DNA from: a virus
IMG/VR virus record: IMGVR_UViG_3300045051_000401
Coordinates: 1-58,317 of that record
Reading direction: 5' to 3' (one strand)
DNA length: 58,317 nt
Part shown: positions 34,521-42,074 of the stretch, piece by piece
Numbering within the stretch: position 1 is the first letter of the stretch
Layout: each line of letters opens with the position of its first letter
Notes under the pieces: model-generated
The model's database searches: none
What the model was told of the DNA's origin: nothing
What the model saw: the letters and a program-made list of their open reading frames with translations, nothing else
Position numbers and translations under genes: made by a program

Positions 34521-34826
34521 TTATAGGGGGATGCGGAGAGCGCTGGCCAGTTCTCTTTTTTTGTTGTCGGGCAGGGTGCGGATAACCGTAATCAGTTCAG
34601 AGGTCAGATCGTCGTCTTTTGAAAACATGCTGGAGATCGACTCGTTGAAATAGGCGGCGATCTTCTCGATGTTCTCGATGCGGGGCAGGGTGTCAAATTG
34701 CACGTAGTTGTGCACGCTCGGTACCGGGATGCTGAGTGCGCGGGCTAGCTCCCGGAGTTGCATCGGTTTTTTCCGTTTATCGCTTGGATCCAGTTTTTCC
34801 AGTAGCAGGCGTTTGTATCGGAGCAT
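34521..34826 (-). CDS. Xre-family HTH regulator
   Basis: 101 residues, convergent with the resolvase and abutting its stop. LRELARALSIPVPSVHNYVQ followed by FDTLPRIENIEKIAAYFN matches a Cro/CI-type HTH with its usual supporting helix. A short C-terminal helical tail follows. It probably regulates a promoter in the control region. There is only a 3-base gap to the lipoprotein gene upstream of it on the same strand. Confidence 0.75.
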   Translation of the reverse strand: MLRYKRLLLEKLDPSDKRKKPMQLRELARALSIPVPSVHNYVQFDTLPRIENIEKIAAYFNESISSMFSKDDDLTSELITVIRTLPDNKKRELASALRIPL

Positions 34827-34829
34827 GGT

Positions 34830-35075
34830 CTATTCCTTTGCTGAGATTTCGATCAGATCCGGGCAGGCGGATCGGCAGGCATACGTGGCATTTACGCAAC
34901 TATCCCGGCAGGGGATCGCGGAGCCGCACTGGCTGAAACATTGGTGAAGTTCTTTTTCACAGGTATAGAAGCAGGTTTTTCCCTGCTGGCTTGACCACTG
35001 GTATTGTCTGGCCGGGTACCCGGCGCAGCCGGCCAGGGTGGAGAGTGCGCAGAGTGTCAGTATTGTTTTGAGCAT
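34830..35075 (-). CDS. Cysteine-rich phage lipoprotein
   Basis: 81 residues from the ATG at 35075; a longer frame to 35216 overlaps the upstream gene. Residues 1-17 are a lipoprotein signal (MLKTILTLCALSTLAGC) with lipobox STLAGC. The mature part has eight further Cys in pairs (CFYTCEKELHQCFSQC), suggesting disulfides in the periplasm. Small lipoproteins made from prophage control regions, such as T5 Llp or Cor-type proteins, often block receptor use by other phages. Superinfection exclusion is inferred. Confidence 0.65.
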   Translation of the reverse strand: MLKTILTLCALSTLAGCAGYPARQYQWSSQQGKTCFYTCEKELHQCFSQCGSAIPCRDSCVNATYACRSACPDLIEISAKE

Positions 35076-35091
35076 AATAGTATACCTCGCT

Positions 35092-35469
35092 TTATCCCCG
35101 TAATTTAGTGCGGAAACTCCCCAGGTACTCGACCAGATCGTTGACAATCCGGACTTTATCAGGGTCTGACGAGATCCTGCGGAACTTGTCCAGGAACTTC
35201 TCTTCGGTGGGGCCAACCGACTGCGGGGTGATCAGGTTGGCAATAATTTTTTCGTTGCGCATTATAAGCAACGAGCGCAGCACCTGTGCAGAAATTTGCA
35301 GCTCTGCTGCCATAATCAGGAGCGAGCGCGTTTCGATCTGTTCGTCAAGAACGATGACCTTGCGCCACGCTTCCCTTGATAAACAAGAGTTTATGGTTTT
35401 GATGAATGAAGAAATGTTCTTGGGATTATATTCTGTGTATTTTGCCCGGATCAGATCATTTTCATTCAT
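35092..35469 (-). CDS. Hypothetical helical protein
   Basis: 125 residues, nearly all helical (AAELQISAQVLRSLLIMRNE, then DPDKVRIVNDLVEYLGSF). No motif was recognised. It is the first gene of a three-gene minus-strand set with the lipoprotein and the Xre regulator. Upstream SD is weak. Confidence 0.55.
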   Translation of the reverse strand: MNENDLIRAKYTEYNPKNISSFIKTINSCLSREAWRKVIVLDEQIETRSLLIMAAELQISAQVLRSLLIMRNEKIIANLITPQSVGPTEEKFLDKFRRISSDPDKVRIVNDLVEYLGSFRTKLRG

Positions 35470-35535
35470 ATTTGCATACCCTTTGCAATATAGTGCAGCG
35501 TAGCTGCTGTGTAACTAATTGTTTGATATATTATA

Positions 35536-35565
35536 TTGACACCCGGCTCGATATTTATTTATAAA
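35536..35565 (+). promoter_or_regulatory. Sigma-70 promoter
   Basis: TTGACA (35536-35541), an 18-bp spacer, and TATAAA (35560-35565), in an AT-rich gap between divergent genes. It would drive the small gene at 35603. Confidence 0.55.
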
Positions 35566-35602
35566 GCTGAACACGTCGCTTGTATGTAGAGAGGGGTCGG
35601 TG

Positions 35603-35761
35603 GTGAAAGATATCGATTATGCTAAGTTGTATCGCAAAGAATGTCGGATCAGAAAAGTGCAAGAAGCTCGTTTGTGCAAAATCAATAAAATAGTTGCGGC
35701 AGGGTTTCTGCCTGCAGCGCTGAAGCTGCTGATGTTGACGCTGGTACTGCGCAAGGTTTAG
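35603..35761 (+). CDS. Small basic protein with hydrophobic C-terminal helix
   Basis: 52 codons from GTG 35603 (GAGGGG six bases upstream) to TAG. The first 30 residues are rich in Lys and Arg with two Cys; residues 32-52 (AAGFLPAALKLLMLTLVLRKV) form a hydrophobic helix. It has its own promoter and converges on the CI gene, overlapping its 3' end by four bases. Function unknown; it could be a membrane peptide or a regulator of CI expression. Confidence 0.5.
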   Translation: MKDIDYAKLYRKECRIRKVQEARLCKINKIVAAGFLPAALKLLMLTLVLRKV

Positions 35762-36255
35762 AACCGGCCTCTTTCAAGGTTTTGCATACAGATCCGTTTC
35801 AGTTCCTCGTCTTTTTCCTCGTCGGAAAGTTTGGCCCATTCCTGTATTTGCCGTATATCCTTTGAATTGAAACCAAGTAACGCCAGTTGCTGCTCCAGTG
35901 TCTGCGCTGTCGCTGTGGCGGCTGTGTGGTTGAATAGATCCTCCGCCAGTAGCGGGTGATCATGTTTGAGTTCCTGGGCGGAGTTTACCGGGACCGCGCT
36001 GGCCAGTTGCTGAAATTTATCCACTCTTGCACTCCCTTCCCCTGACATTACCCACTCGTACCGCCAACCATTGTTGAGGCACGCCAGCTTGATCTCTTTC
36101 TCCGGGATGCTCCCGCGTGATTTGCGCGCGGCAAAGCTATCCTTGTCAAAGCCAAGCAGGGCGGCGATCTCATACTGTTTACCCTTCCCTGAAACTTTTT
36201 TAAGGCGTTGTAGAATGTCATCAAAATGATTTATGTAATCTTTATCAATTGACAT
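35758..36255 (-). CDS. cI: CI-type phage repressor
   Basis: 165 residues. Residues 8-75 (DILQRLKKVSGKGKQYEIAA, then FAARKSRGSIPEKEI and WRYEWVMSGEG) match the phage CI repressor HTH family (Phage_CI_repr). The C-terminal half is a short helical region, not a LexA-type protease, so induction would need an antirepressor or other signal. It is divergent from the ribbon-helix-helix gene at 36322, the classic repressor/Cro arrangement, and marks the phage as temperate. Confidence 0.82.
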   Translation of the reverse strand: MSIDKDYINHFDDILQRLKKVSGKGKQYEIAALLGFDKDSFAARKSRGSIPEKEIKLACLNNGWRYEWVMSGEGSARVDKFQQLASAVPVNSAQELKHDHPLLAEDLFNHTAATATAQTLEQQLALLGFNSKDIRQIQEWAKLSDEEKDEELKRICMQNLERGRF

Positions 36256-36331
36256 TTGTAATCTTTCGCGCTAATTGTCATTATATATCTTATTTATAAC
36301 ACCTTACAGGAGAAGTTGCAAATGTCAAGAG
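36249..36331. promoter_or_regulatory. Divergent cI/RHH operator-promoter region
   Basis: A 66-bp AT-rich gap with TTGACA at 36249, TTGTCA in TAATTGTCATTATATATC (36272-36289) and AAATGTCAA at 36320. The TGACA/TGTCA half-sites recur in both orientations, as for a dimeric repressor controlling both genes. The exact start points are not clear. Confidence 0.45.
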
Positions 36332-36486
36332 GTCCGCGTGTATACGATAGAAAGATTACTTTTCCCGTTACAAGTACGCAGGATGATGTTATCCGGCGCG
36401 CTGCTGGACCGGGCCGGGGCGCAATGACCAGTTTCGTGCGTAAAGCCGTACTTAAAGAGGCATTAATTGCTAATCGTTCAGATTGA
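36322..36486 (+). CDS. Ribbon-helix-helix regulator (Cro position)
   Basis: 54 residues from ATG 36322 (AGGAGA upstream) to TGA 36484-36486. KITFPVTSTQDDVIRRAA, then MTSFVRKAVLKEAL, is the beta-strand, helix, helix of an Arc/CopG-type repressor. Its place directly opposite cI makes it the likely Cro-like early switch. Confidence 0.72.
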   Translation: MSRGPRVYDRKITFPVTSTQDDVIRRAAGPGRGAMTSFVRKAVLKEALIANRSD

Positions 36487-36550
36487 TGAACACAGTATAG
36501 CGGATATTTGATCGAGGCAATGAAATAAACTTTACGGTAGGGGAGGGGCA

Positions 36551-37030
36551 ATGATTCGACGGGTGGAGGTACCGGATAGTTACATTATGGAATGTGGCAC
36601 GGCCAAGGCGGCCATGCGGTTGACGTGGGAGCACTCGGGGCGGAGCCTGTACTCGGTGGCGAGTGAGTGCGGGATTTCCGATACCTACTTGTCCCGCTGC
36701 CTGAATGTGCATGATTCGGCCAACCTGCCGCATGACAAGGTGGCACAGTTCCTGGCCAGCTGCGGTAATGCCACGTATCTGCGCTGGCTGCATCTGACCA
36801 CGGTGAAGCTGATGCCGGAGCTGGATAATGACGACGGTGCCTGTATCGCCTCGGAGATCGATACGCTGCGCCTGCTGTTGACAGAAACGATTGACCAGAT
36901 CAAGGAGGCGGCCCAGCCGCCGACACAATGCAAGGAGTGCGGGGCGCACTTTGCGTTGTCGGGATTGGTGGTGCCCCGCTGGCTGCTGGCTGAGGTTGCT
37001 CTGATCGAGCAGGAAATTGGGAGGTTGTGA
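36551..37030 (+). CDS. HTH regulator in CII position
   Basis: 159 residues with GGGGAGGGGC before ATG. Residues 30-55 (GRSLYSVASECGISDTYLSR) look like a HTH. A helical middle leads to one CKEC pair at residue 124. It is the first long gene rightward of the cI/RHH switch, where CII-like activators sit in lambdoid phages. Role inferred. Confidence 0.6.
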   Translation: MIRRVEVPDSYIMECGTAKAAMRLTWEHSGRSLYSVASECGISDTYLSRCLNVHDSANLPHDKVAQFLASCGNATYLRWLHLTTVKLMPELDNDDGACIASEIDTLRLLLTETIDQIKEAAQPPTQCKECGAHFALSGLVVPRWLLAEVALIEQEIGRL

Positions 37031-37257
37031 TGGGATCGAGTCAGGCTTTAATCGATAGCGCAAACGCCAAGAACCGGAAAGTTAATCAGCAGGTGTTTAA
37101 AAAGAAGTCATCGGATCTTCAAATGGCCGCGTTTCTGACGAAGCATGTTGATGTGTACCTCGATGCGCTGGCCAAGGATCCGGCCGGCAATGATGCACGA
37201 GCGGCGCTGTTTGAATTGAAGGGAATTATGCCGATGGCCCGCAAGAGGTTTTTGTAA
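37030..37257 (+). CDS. Hypothetical protein
   Basis: 75 residues from ATG 37030, overlapping the previous stop. It is basic and helical (KNRKVNQQVFKKKSSDLQMA). Family unknown; it overlaps the next start by one base. Confidence 0.5.
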   Translation: MGSSQALIDSANAKNRKVNQQVFKKKSSDLQMAAFLTKHVDVYLDALAKDPAGNDARAALFELKGIMPMARKRFL

Positions 37258-37403
37258 TGGCTGCCCCGGAACAGAGCCCGGTTCTGGAGGTAGTGGCCAG
37301 GTATCTCTATTACGTGGATCAGGCTGGCGAAAGTATCGAGCCGGTAGAAGTAAAGGGGCTGCTGCAGATCGTTGAACAGGTCATTATCGACGGGAGGAAA
37401 TGA
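37257..37403 (+). CDS. Small hypothetical protein
   Basis: 48 codons opening with TAATG coupling at 37257. It encodes an acidic helical peptide (VLEVVARYLYYVDQAGESIE). It is kept in an unbroken chain of overlapping genes, which supports translation. Unknown function. Confidence 0.45.
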   Translation: MAAPEQSPVLEVVARYLYYVDQAGESIEPVEVKGLLQIVEQVIIDGRK

Positions 37404-37406
37404 CGT

Positions 37407-37580
37407 ATGGACAGAAATGAAAAGCGGTACGCGGTGCTGGTTTGTCTGTTTATCGTGTTAGCGCTCGGGATCAGCGGCTGGTACCAGAATCACGAGCCAA
37501 TTCCCCAGCCGGATGTTGGGCAGGTTATGCGGTTGTGTGATCAGGAAGTGGCCCGGAATGTCGGGGTCGTTGGCCGGTGA
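37407..37580 (+). CDS. Small membrane protein
   Basis: 57 codons from ATG 37407 with GGAGG upstream. Residues 8-25 (AVLVCLFIVLALGISGWY) form one membrane helix. The C-terminal part is soluble. The stop overlaps the next GTG start. Confidence 0.5.
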   Translation: MDRNEKRYAVLVCLFIVLALGISGWYQNHEPIPQPDVGQVMRLCDQEVARNVGVVGR

Positions 37581-37972
37581 TTTGTCCCAAGTGCAAGCAA
37601 AATACCATGTGGGCCGAGCGCGGTTTTTCACAGGGCTCAAGCCTGGATCGAGATTCCGGCCCGGCAGATCCGCAAGCCTATGCGGGCCTGTCGTGCTGGA
37701 ACTGCGGCGAATGGCGCTCGCGGGCGGCACATACCAGGATTCAAATGGTCGGCCGGGAGCTGGAGCGGTTGGACAAGTTCCATACTCAGAGATTAGTGGC
37801 TGAATTCTATGATCTGATTGCGGATCAGCGGCGGAAAAAGGTGGCTTTTGAGACGATTGCCCGGCAACTGACCCAGGCGGGGCACCGGTGCAATGACAAG
37901 ACTCTGCAGAAATACTTTCTGTTGGAGCGGATCAAGCGGGGCGGGGATGGCGAGACGAGCAAGACAACTTAA
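37577..37972 (+). CDS. Zinc-ribbon DNA-binding protein
   Basis: 131 residues from GTG 37577 (GTGA overlap). CPKC at residues 3-6 and CWNC near residue 40 form a Zn ribbon. The C-terminal half has FETIARQLTQAGHRCNDKTL, a HTH-like segment as in recombinase or regulator tails. It is probably an early transcription regulator. Its opening (MICPKCK) resembles the overprinted microprotein at 9828 (MICPECGKK). Confidence 0.6.
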   Translation: MICPKCKQNTMWAERGFSQGSSLDRDSGPADPQAYAGLSCWNCGEWRSRAAHTRIQMVGRELERLDKFHTQRLVAEFYDLIADQRRKKVAFETIARQLTQAGHRCNDKTLQKYFLLERIKRGGDGETSKTT

Positions 37973-38165
37973 ACAGGTACGGGTGGCGGAGTGGGACGAG
38001 AGCAGGCACAAGGATCCGCTGCAGTGCCAATCGTGCCAGGTGACCTATTGCCGGGACTCCCGGAAGCGGGACTTTGCAAAATTGCTGTTCGATGCGATCA
38101 GCCGGGGCACTACCTGCGACTGTGACGAGCGCGTTCCACCGTATGAAGAATTACTGTGCGCGTAA
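37947..38165 (+). CDS. Cysteine-rich small protein
   Basis: 72 residues from ATG 37947, overlapping the upstream gene by 26 bases. CQSCQVTYC near residue 28 and CDCDE near residue 58 suggest metal binding. The N-terminus is basic. Possibly another zinc-ribbon regulator. Confidence 0.5.
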   Translation: MARRARQLKQVRVAEWDESRHKDPLQCQSCQVTYCRDSRKRDFAKLLFDAISRGTTCDCDERVPPYEELLCA

Positions 38166-38196
38166 GCGCCAGATACCATGAAGGGGAGGTGAGACT

Positions 38197-38565
38197 ATGG
38201 GGCAGAACGAGGTTGCTGATGTTGGGTTGGTGAACCTGATGGGCGGTTTGGCTGTGGAGCGGTTTAACGATGAATTTGCGCGGGTACTGGCAAATATCGT
38301 TGATCCGAATACCACTCTGAAAGAGCGGTCGATTACGCTCAAGGTGAAAATCAAACCGGATTCAGCGCGGGATCTGGGGCGGGTGGTGATTGATTGCGAT
38401 TCCAAGATGGCGCCGGTCAGGCCGATGGAGAGCAAAGTGTTTATCGCCATAACCACAAAGGGGCCGGTTGCTACGGAAAGTAATCCGAATCAACCGATTT
38501 TGCCGGGCGTAGCGGCGGCCGGCGGCAGCGTAACACAACTAAGATCAGTGGGAGGTGTCAGTTGA
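38197..38565 (+). CDS. Conserved phage protein paired with DUF2303-like gene
   Basis: 122 residues with GGGGAGG before ATG. It contains ERSITLKVKIKPDSARD and a beta-rich core ending KVFIAITTKG. Its place directly before the DUF2303-like gene, overlapping that gene's start, suggests the two work together. Biochemical role unknown. Confidence 0.55.
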   Translation: MGQNEVADVGLVNLMGGLAVERFNDEFARVLANIVDPNTTLKERSITLKVKIKPDSARDLGRVVIDCDSKMAPVRPMESKVFIAITTKGPVATESNPNQPILPGVAAAGGSVTQLRSVGGVS

Positions 38566-39272
38566 TTCAGGCGGCTATTAACAAGATTTTGAGTCTGGCG
38601 AAACCGGAAGAGCTAACGATTGACGGCCGGCGGTATACTTCGGGCGGGATTGTCCCGGTGTTGAACCCCGAGCCTAAAGTAATGACAGTACATACATTGA
38701 CCGGGTTGCGGGATTATATCGATAATAATCCGGACCGGCTTGATTATCAGCAGCTGGTGCTGCGGGTTTATTCTCCGATAAAGGTCGCCTTGTTCTCTTC
38801 GCTGCAGGGTGATTTTGCGCAGCGCTACGCTTATCTGTCGGCCGAGCACGATACTCCGGAATTCGCTTTTGGCGGGTATCTGGATGTTGAGACGTTCATT
38901 ATTGGCCTGCAGGCGCAGTTTGTTCCGGATGAAATGACCGGGAAGCTGCTCCAGCTGGTCGGTAACCTGACGGATAGCGATATCCGGACGTTTGCCGATG
39001 ATGGTGTGACACAGCAGGTAACGGCAAAGAATGGCGTCGGCCGGCTGGAGAATGTGGCGGTACCGAACCCTGTTGTATTGCGGCCCCGGCGCACGTTCTG
39101 TGAAATTGAACAGCCGGAAGGGCGGTTTGTCCTGAGAATGAAGTCAAACGGCGAGCGGCCATGTATCAAGCTGGTCGAGGCTGATGGTGGTGCGTGGCGC
39201 CTAGTGGCGATCAATACGATCCGGGAGTGGCTGCAGAAGAATATTACTGCGAAGGTTGTGATTATTGCCTGA
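38562..39272 (+). CDS. DUF2303-like protein
   Basis: 236 residues from a TTG start at 38562 preceded by GGAGGTG. The C-terminal pattern PVVLRPRRTFCEIEQPEGRF, then KLVEADGGAWRLVAINTIREW, is the DUF2303 signature (RTF-x-E-x-EQP and EADGG-W-L). DUF2303 proteins are common in the early regions of temperate phages. No enzymatic function is established that I know of. Confidence 0.7.
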   Translation: MIQAAINKILSLAKPEELTIDGRRYTSGGIVPVLNPEPKVMTVHTLTGLRDYIDNNPDRLDYQQLVLRVYSPIKVALFSSLQGDFAQRYAYLSAEHDTPEFAFGGYLDVETFIIGLQAQFVPDEMTGKLLQLVGNLTDSDIRTFADDGVTQQVTAKNGVGRLENVAVPNPVVLRPRRTFCEIEQPEGRFVLRMKSNGERPCIKLVEADGGAWRLVAINTIREWLQKNITAKVVIIA

Positions 39273-39343
39273 TGTGATGGCTTGCAAAGCGGCTGCGGAA
39301 GATCGTGGCCGTTTTGCAGGCTATTTCTATTTTGGAGGAAGTA

Positions 39344-39718
39344 ATGAAAGCCCGTTGTGTGTGCGGATTTGATTTTTATGCAGAATTCAGCCGGGGGATC
39401 TGCCCGAAGTGTAAGCGGCCAATCATGTTTATAAGTAATGGCATGGTGATGACCAATCTTGAGCTGGAGATAAAGCGTTTTGCTGACCAGCAATGGCCAG
39501 GGCGTGACGTTGCCGATCGGATCCGTAAGCTGGGGGAAGAATTCGGTGAACTGGCTGAGGCGTTGCTCCGGGGAGATCAGGAGGCGGCGTTCCTGGAAGC
39601 GGGGGATTGCGGCATTGTGCTCACGGATCTGCTGGCGCTGCTAGGTAAAAGTTTAACCGTGGCCATGATGGTCAAGCTGGATATCAATGTTGGGAGAATT
39701 TCTGATGCGAACGATTGA
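39344..39718 (+). CDS. MazG-like NTP pyrophosphohydrolase with N-terminal zinc ribbon
   Basis: 124 residues from ATG 39344 (GGAGGAA upstream). Residues 1-28 hold CVCGF and CPKC, a Zn ribbon. Residues 60-115 (KLGEEFGELAEALLRGD, then EAGDCGIVLTDLLALLG) match the MazG helix pair with its Glu/Asp metal ligands. Such enzymes hydrolyse NTPs or alarmones. A Zn ribbon fused to MazG is uncommon. Confidence 0.7.
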   Translation: MKARCVCGFDFYAEFSRGICPKCKRPIMFISNGMVMTNLELEIKRFADQQWPGRDVADRIRKLGEEFGELAEALLRGDQEAAFLEAGDCGIVLTDLLALLGKSLTVAMMVKLDINVGRISDAND

Positions 39719-39920
39719 GGAACTTGAGGCGTACTTGAAAGAGTGTGAGTCATTATCTGTATATCGTCCGTTGTTGGCTGAGGCCGTGGATGAATTGATC
39801 CGGGTGGCGAAGTTCTACCGGGACGGCCAGCGGCATAACGGGAAAATTGTCGAAATGATGCGCCGGGATTTTGCCCGGACCGTGAAGATCTGCAGGGGGG
39901 TAAAGTGTTCAGGTATCTGA
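39705..39920 (+). CDS. Hypothetical protein
   Basis: 71 residues from ATG 39705, overlapping the MazG-like gene by 14 bases. It is a helical, charged protein (ELEAYLKECESLSVYRPLLA). Family unknown. Confidence 0.45.
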   Translation: MRTIEELEAYLKECESLSVYRPLLAEAVDELIRVAKFYRDGQRHNGKIVEMMRRDFARTVKICRGVKCSGI

Positions 39921-40081
39921 TTGGAGTGCTCCGGGATCCACGGCTGTTTTCCTTCGTCATTATGACGCTGTACTGCTGCAATGTGCTCCGGTGGGCCTAT
40001 GAAAGAAAGTGGGTAGATGTTTGCTACTGGTTGTCGGCGTTGGCGATCACGGCCACGGTTACGTTCGGTTACAAGCATTAA
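39905..40081 (+). CDS. Small membrane protein
   Basis: 58 codons from GTG 39905 after AGGGGGG. It has two hydrophobic segments (LFSFVIMTLYCCNVL and YWLSALAITATVTFGY). It overlaps the upstream gene by 16 bases. Confidence 0.45.
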   Translation: MFRYLIGVLRDPRLFSFVIMTLYCCNVLRWAYERKWVDVCYWLSALAITATVTFGYKH

Positions 40082-40085
40082 ACGT

Positions 40086-40295
40086 ATGCTGATCCCGGTA
40101 AGCGATACGGCATTTATCTATAATGATCAGCTGGTAGATGTGCTGCAGATGAAGTATGCCAGCCGGAACTGTGGCGGCGCGAAGATCCACGAGCGCGGCC
40201 GGCTGCTGACCATGTTGATGGCGGTGGCCGATGAAGTCAGGCGCGGTATAGCGGTGGATGAGGCTGAGGTTGCCGGGATGCTGGCCAGGCTGTAA
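40086..40295 (+). CDS. Hypothetical protein
   Basis: 69 residues from ATG 40086. A mixed alpha/beta N-terminus is followed by a helical tail (RRGIAVDEAEVAGMLARL). No motif was recognised. The SD is weak. Confidence 0.45.
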   Translation: MLIPVSDTAFIYNDQLVDVLQMKYASRNCGGAKIHERGRLLTMLMAVADEVRRGIAVDEAEVAGMLARL

Positions 40296-40306
40296 GGGGA
40301 GGGGTG

Positions 40307-40786
40307 ATGTTGGCGTTTGTAATTATACTGTCGTGGTGTTTTGTGGTCGCTTGCGGCTGTGCTCTCGGGTTTGACAAGGAGTTGCTGGCAGAGCAGGTAA
40401 CGACTAAGCAGCTGCGGATCCGGTTGGGTTTTGCACAGCAGGAAAAGGAACTTGCCCGAGCAAAAGCAAAAATGCTGCTGGAGTATGTGGATTCGGACAG
40501 GGAGTATCGGGCGTTTGACGATGTTCTTAAAGATCTGCCGCGCGGTTGCTATCGCGGCCAGCCTAAGCAGCATCAAATCATGGAAGCGAAAAAGTTTGAC
40601 CTCGCTGCCTATAATGCAGTGTCGGAGCCTTGTCTTGATTCCATGACAATAACGGTTCTCGCGTTCGATGCTGTGTCGCTCTATTTACACGGCATGGAAT
40701 ACACTGGTTGGGAAAGGGGCGGGTGGGTGATGGTGCCAAGAGAGGCGTTGTTCAGGGGAGAAAATAATGCGGGTTTTTATAGATGA
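40307..40786 (+). CDS. Hypothetical protein with N-terminal membrane helix
   Basis: 159 residues from ATG 40307 (GGGGAGGGG upstream). Residues 1-21 (MLAFVIILSWCFVVACGCAL) are a signal anchor; a lipobox-like LSWC and VACGC are present but not ideal. A coiled coil follows at 25-60. It may be exported or membrane-bound. Confidence 0.5.
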   Translation: MLAFVIILSWCFVVACGCALGFDKELLAEQVTTKQLRIRLGFAQQEKELARAKAKMLLEYVDSDREYRAFDDVLKDLPRGCYRGQPKQHQIMEAKKFDLAAYNAVSEPCLDSMTITVLAFDAVSLYLHGMEYTGWERGGWVMVPREALFRGENNAGFYR

Positions 40787-41147
40787 TTGTGCCTACCCCG
40801 AATATGTTTATCGAGTGCCGGTGATGGTTGAGCTTGTTGTGCCGCGATTCCGGACAGAAAAGCAAAAACTCTTAGATGCTTATTTGGACGCCATTATCCC
40901 GGCCAGCTTTAAAAAAAAGTCCCTTGATGTAGATATGCCGATGGATTCTGTTGTCGATATTGGGTGGGATAAGTGGCCGGATCCGGACTACGGAACCGAA
41001 AGATTCAGAGCGTGGTTGCTGCCAAACGATTTTTGTGAAGCAAAAGAGAAGAGACTGATCATGGATGTAACAATTTCGCTCTTGGTGGATGATTGCGAAG
41101 GCTTTTTGAAAGATTCACTCGCTGCTGCGCTGCGGCGGAGAAAATAA
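40767..41147 (+). CDS. Hypothetical protein
   Basis: 126 residues, overlapping the previous gene by 20 bases. It contains EYVYRVPVMVELVVPRF and a central acidic segment. I recognise no family. AT content rises from here rightward. Confidence 0.45.
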   Translation: MRVFIDDCAYPEYVYRVPVMVELVVPRFRTEKQKLLDAYLDAIIPASFKKKSLDVDMPMDSVVDIGWDKWPDPDYGTERFRAWLLPNDFCEAKEKRLIMDVTISLLVDDCEGFLKDSLAAALRRRK

Positions 41148-41169
41148 CAATATTTTTAAGGAGGCGGTT

Positions 41170-41454
41170 TTGGAGGCGAAAGAAATTGCACGTCGGCTGT
41201 TGGAAATAGATCGCAAGTTGGACACGTTTGAAGATCGGTTGCTGGAAATCGGCATTAATATTGATTCTTCCGTTTTGAGCGAAATCGATATGCTGAGTCT
41301 TGTGATGGACCTCTTTGGAATAACCTCGGAAGAAGATCGTGAGGCTTTTGTGTGCGAATACATGAGTATGGATGGAACACCTGAACTGGTGGAGCAATTC
41401 ATTGATTGTCTTTCGGCCGGGGGGGGGAGTGAGTGGGTGAGGGTGCCGGAATAG
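41170..41454 (+). CDS. Hypothetical protein
   Basis: 94 residues from a TTG start after AAGGAGG. It is an acidic helical protein (EIARRLLEIDRKLDTFEDRL). It is the last ordinary early gene before the cassette-like array. Confidence 0.45.
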   Translation: MEAKEIARRLLEIDRKLDTFEDRLLEIGINIDSSVLSEIDMLSLVMDLFGITSEEDREAFVCEYMSMDGTPELVEQFIDCLSAGGGSEWVRVPE

Positions 41455-41482
41455 GCGTTATTCAGGTGATGGGTAGTAAATT

Positions 41483-41630
41483 ATGCCGGATATCTTATCG
41501 CCGCTGCCCCTGAACACTTCTGGATGCGCTTCAACAGATTCACGACGCATTTGCAGAAGATGGCCGCTTTCCCAGTGTGTTGCCAGAAATAGCGGCTGTT
41601 ATCGCCAAGGCAAGAGGCAGAGTAATCTAA
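41483..41630 (+). pseudogene. Frameshifted small gene ending in attC-like site 1
   Basis: ATG 41483 opens MPDILSPLPLNT; a one-base shift near 41518 is needed to continue as LDALQQIHDAFAEDGRFPSV and on to RVI and TAA. The stop lies within the left box of attC-like site 1, as for the genes ending at 42074, 42379, 42983, 43497 and 43826. It appears to be a decayed first cassette. A sequencing error is the alternative. Confidence 0.45.
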
Positions 41631-41675
41631 CGGGTTGCCGGTGTGCGGCCTGACCGCACCACAGGCGGGTTATGC
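41625..41675 (+). repeat. attC-like site 1
   Basis: The left box ATCTAAC (41625-41631) fits RYYYAAC; the right box is GTTATGC (41669-41675). Between them, GCC/GGC and GTGCGG/CCGCAC arms pair around the loop CTGA. This has the folded layout of an integron recombination site. The upstream stop codon lies in the left box. Confidence 0.6.
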
Positions 41676-41706
41676 CCGTCTCTGGTGCCATGAAAGGAGT
41701 TCAAGG

Positions 41707-41895
41707 ATGGAAGAAACAGCGTGGTTGATTGAGTTGGAAGGACCGAAATGGGCGGGATTCGTGGACGGAAAACCGGAATGGACTACTGACCCGAACAGGG
41801 CGCTCCGGTTCGCTCGTAAAGAGGATGCCGACAATTTCAAGGCTTTCTGGTGCGAAACGGCTACCAGCACTAGCCATATGTGGTTGCCGGTATGA
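41707..41895 (+). CDS. Cassette gene: small hypothetical protein
   Basis: 62 residues from ATG 41707 with AAGGAG upstream, 31 bases after the right box of attC-like site 1. The order is WLIELEGPKWAGFVDGKPEW then DPNRALRFARKEDADNF, a compact alpha/beta protein. Similar short proteins are frequent in phages and cassettes. Its stop overlaps the next start (ATGA). Confidence 0.55.
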   Translation: MEETAWLIELEGPKWAGFVDGKPEWTTDPNRALRFARKEDADNFKAFWCETATSTSHMWLPV

Positions 41896-42074
41896 GCAAG
41901 ACAATGAAGGATATTACCGAGGCTGATTGCGCGTGTTGTGGCAAACATTACGACTTTGAAACTCCGGTCAAATCTTTCATCTGCCAACAGTGCGGAGTAG
42001 CACAAAGCGTAACAACGCCAAAGGCGATCGGCTATTCCCGTAAAAGAAATTACCCAGAAGGGTTCTGGGCATAA
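41892..42074 (+). CDS. Cassette gene: small zinc-ribbon protein
   Basis: 60 residues from ATG 41892. CACC near residue 13 and CQQC near residue 31 make a Zn ribbon. The TAA stop is part of the left box of attC-like site 2. It probably binds nucleic acid or a protein partner. Confidence 0.55.
   Translation: MSKTMKDITEADCACCGKHYDFETPVKSFICQQCGVAQSVTTPKAIGYSRKRNYPEGFWA

Noticed and set aside
35536-36550. tRNA or other structured RNA in the control-region gaps
   Set aside because: No cloverleaf or other recognisable RNA fold was seen in these AT-rich gaps; promoters, operators and two small genes account for them.
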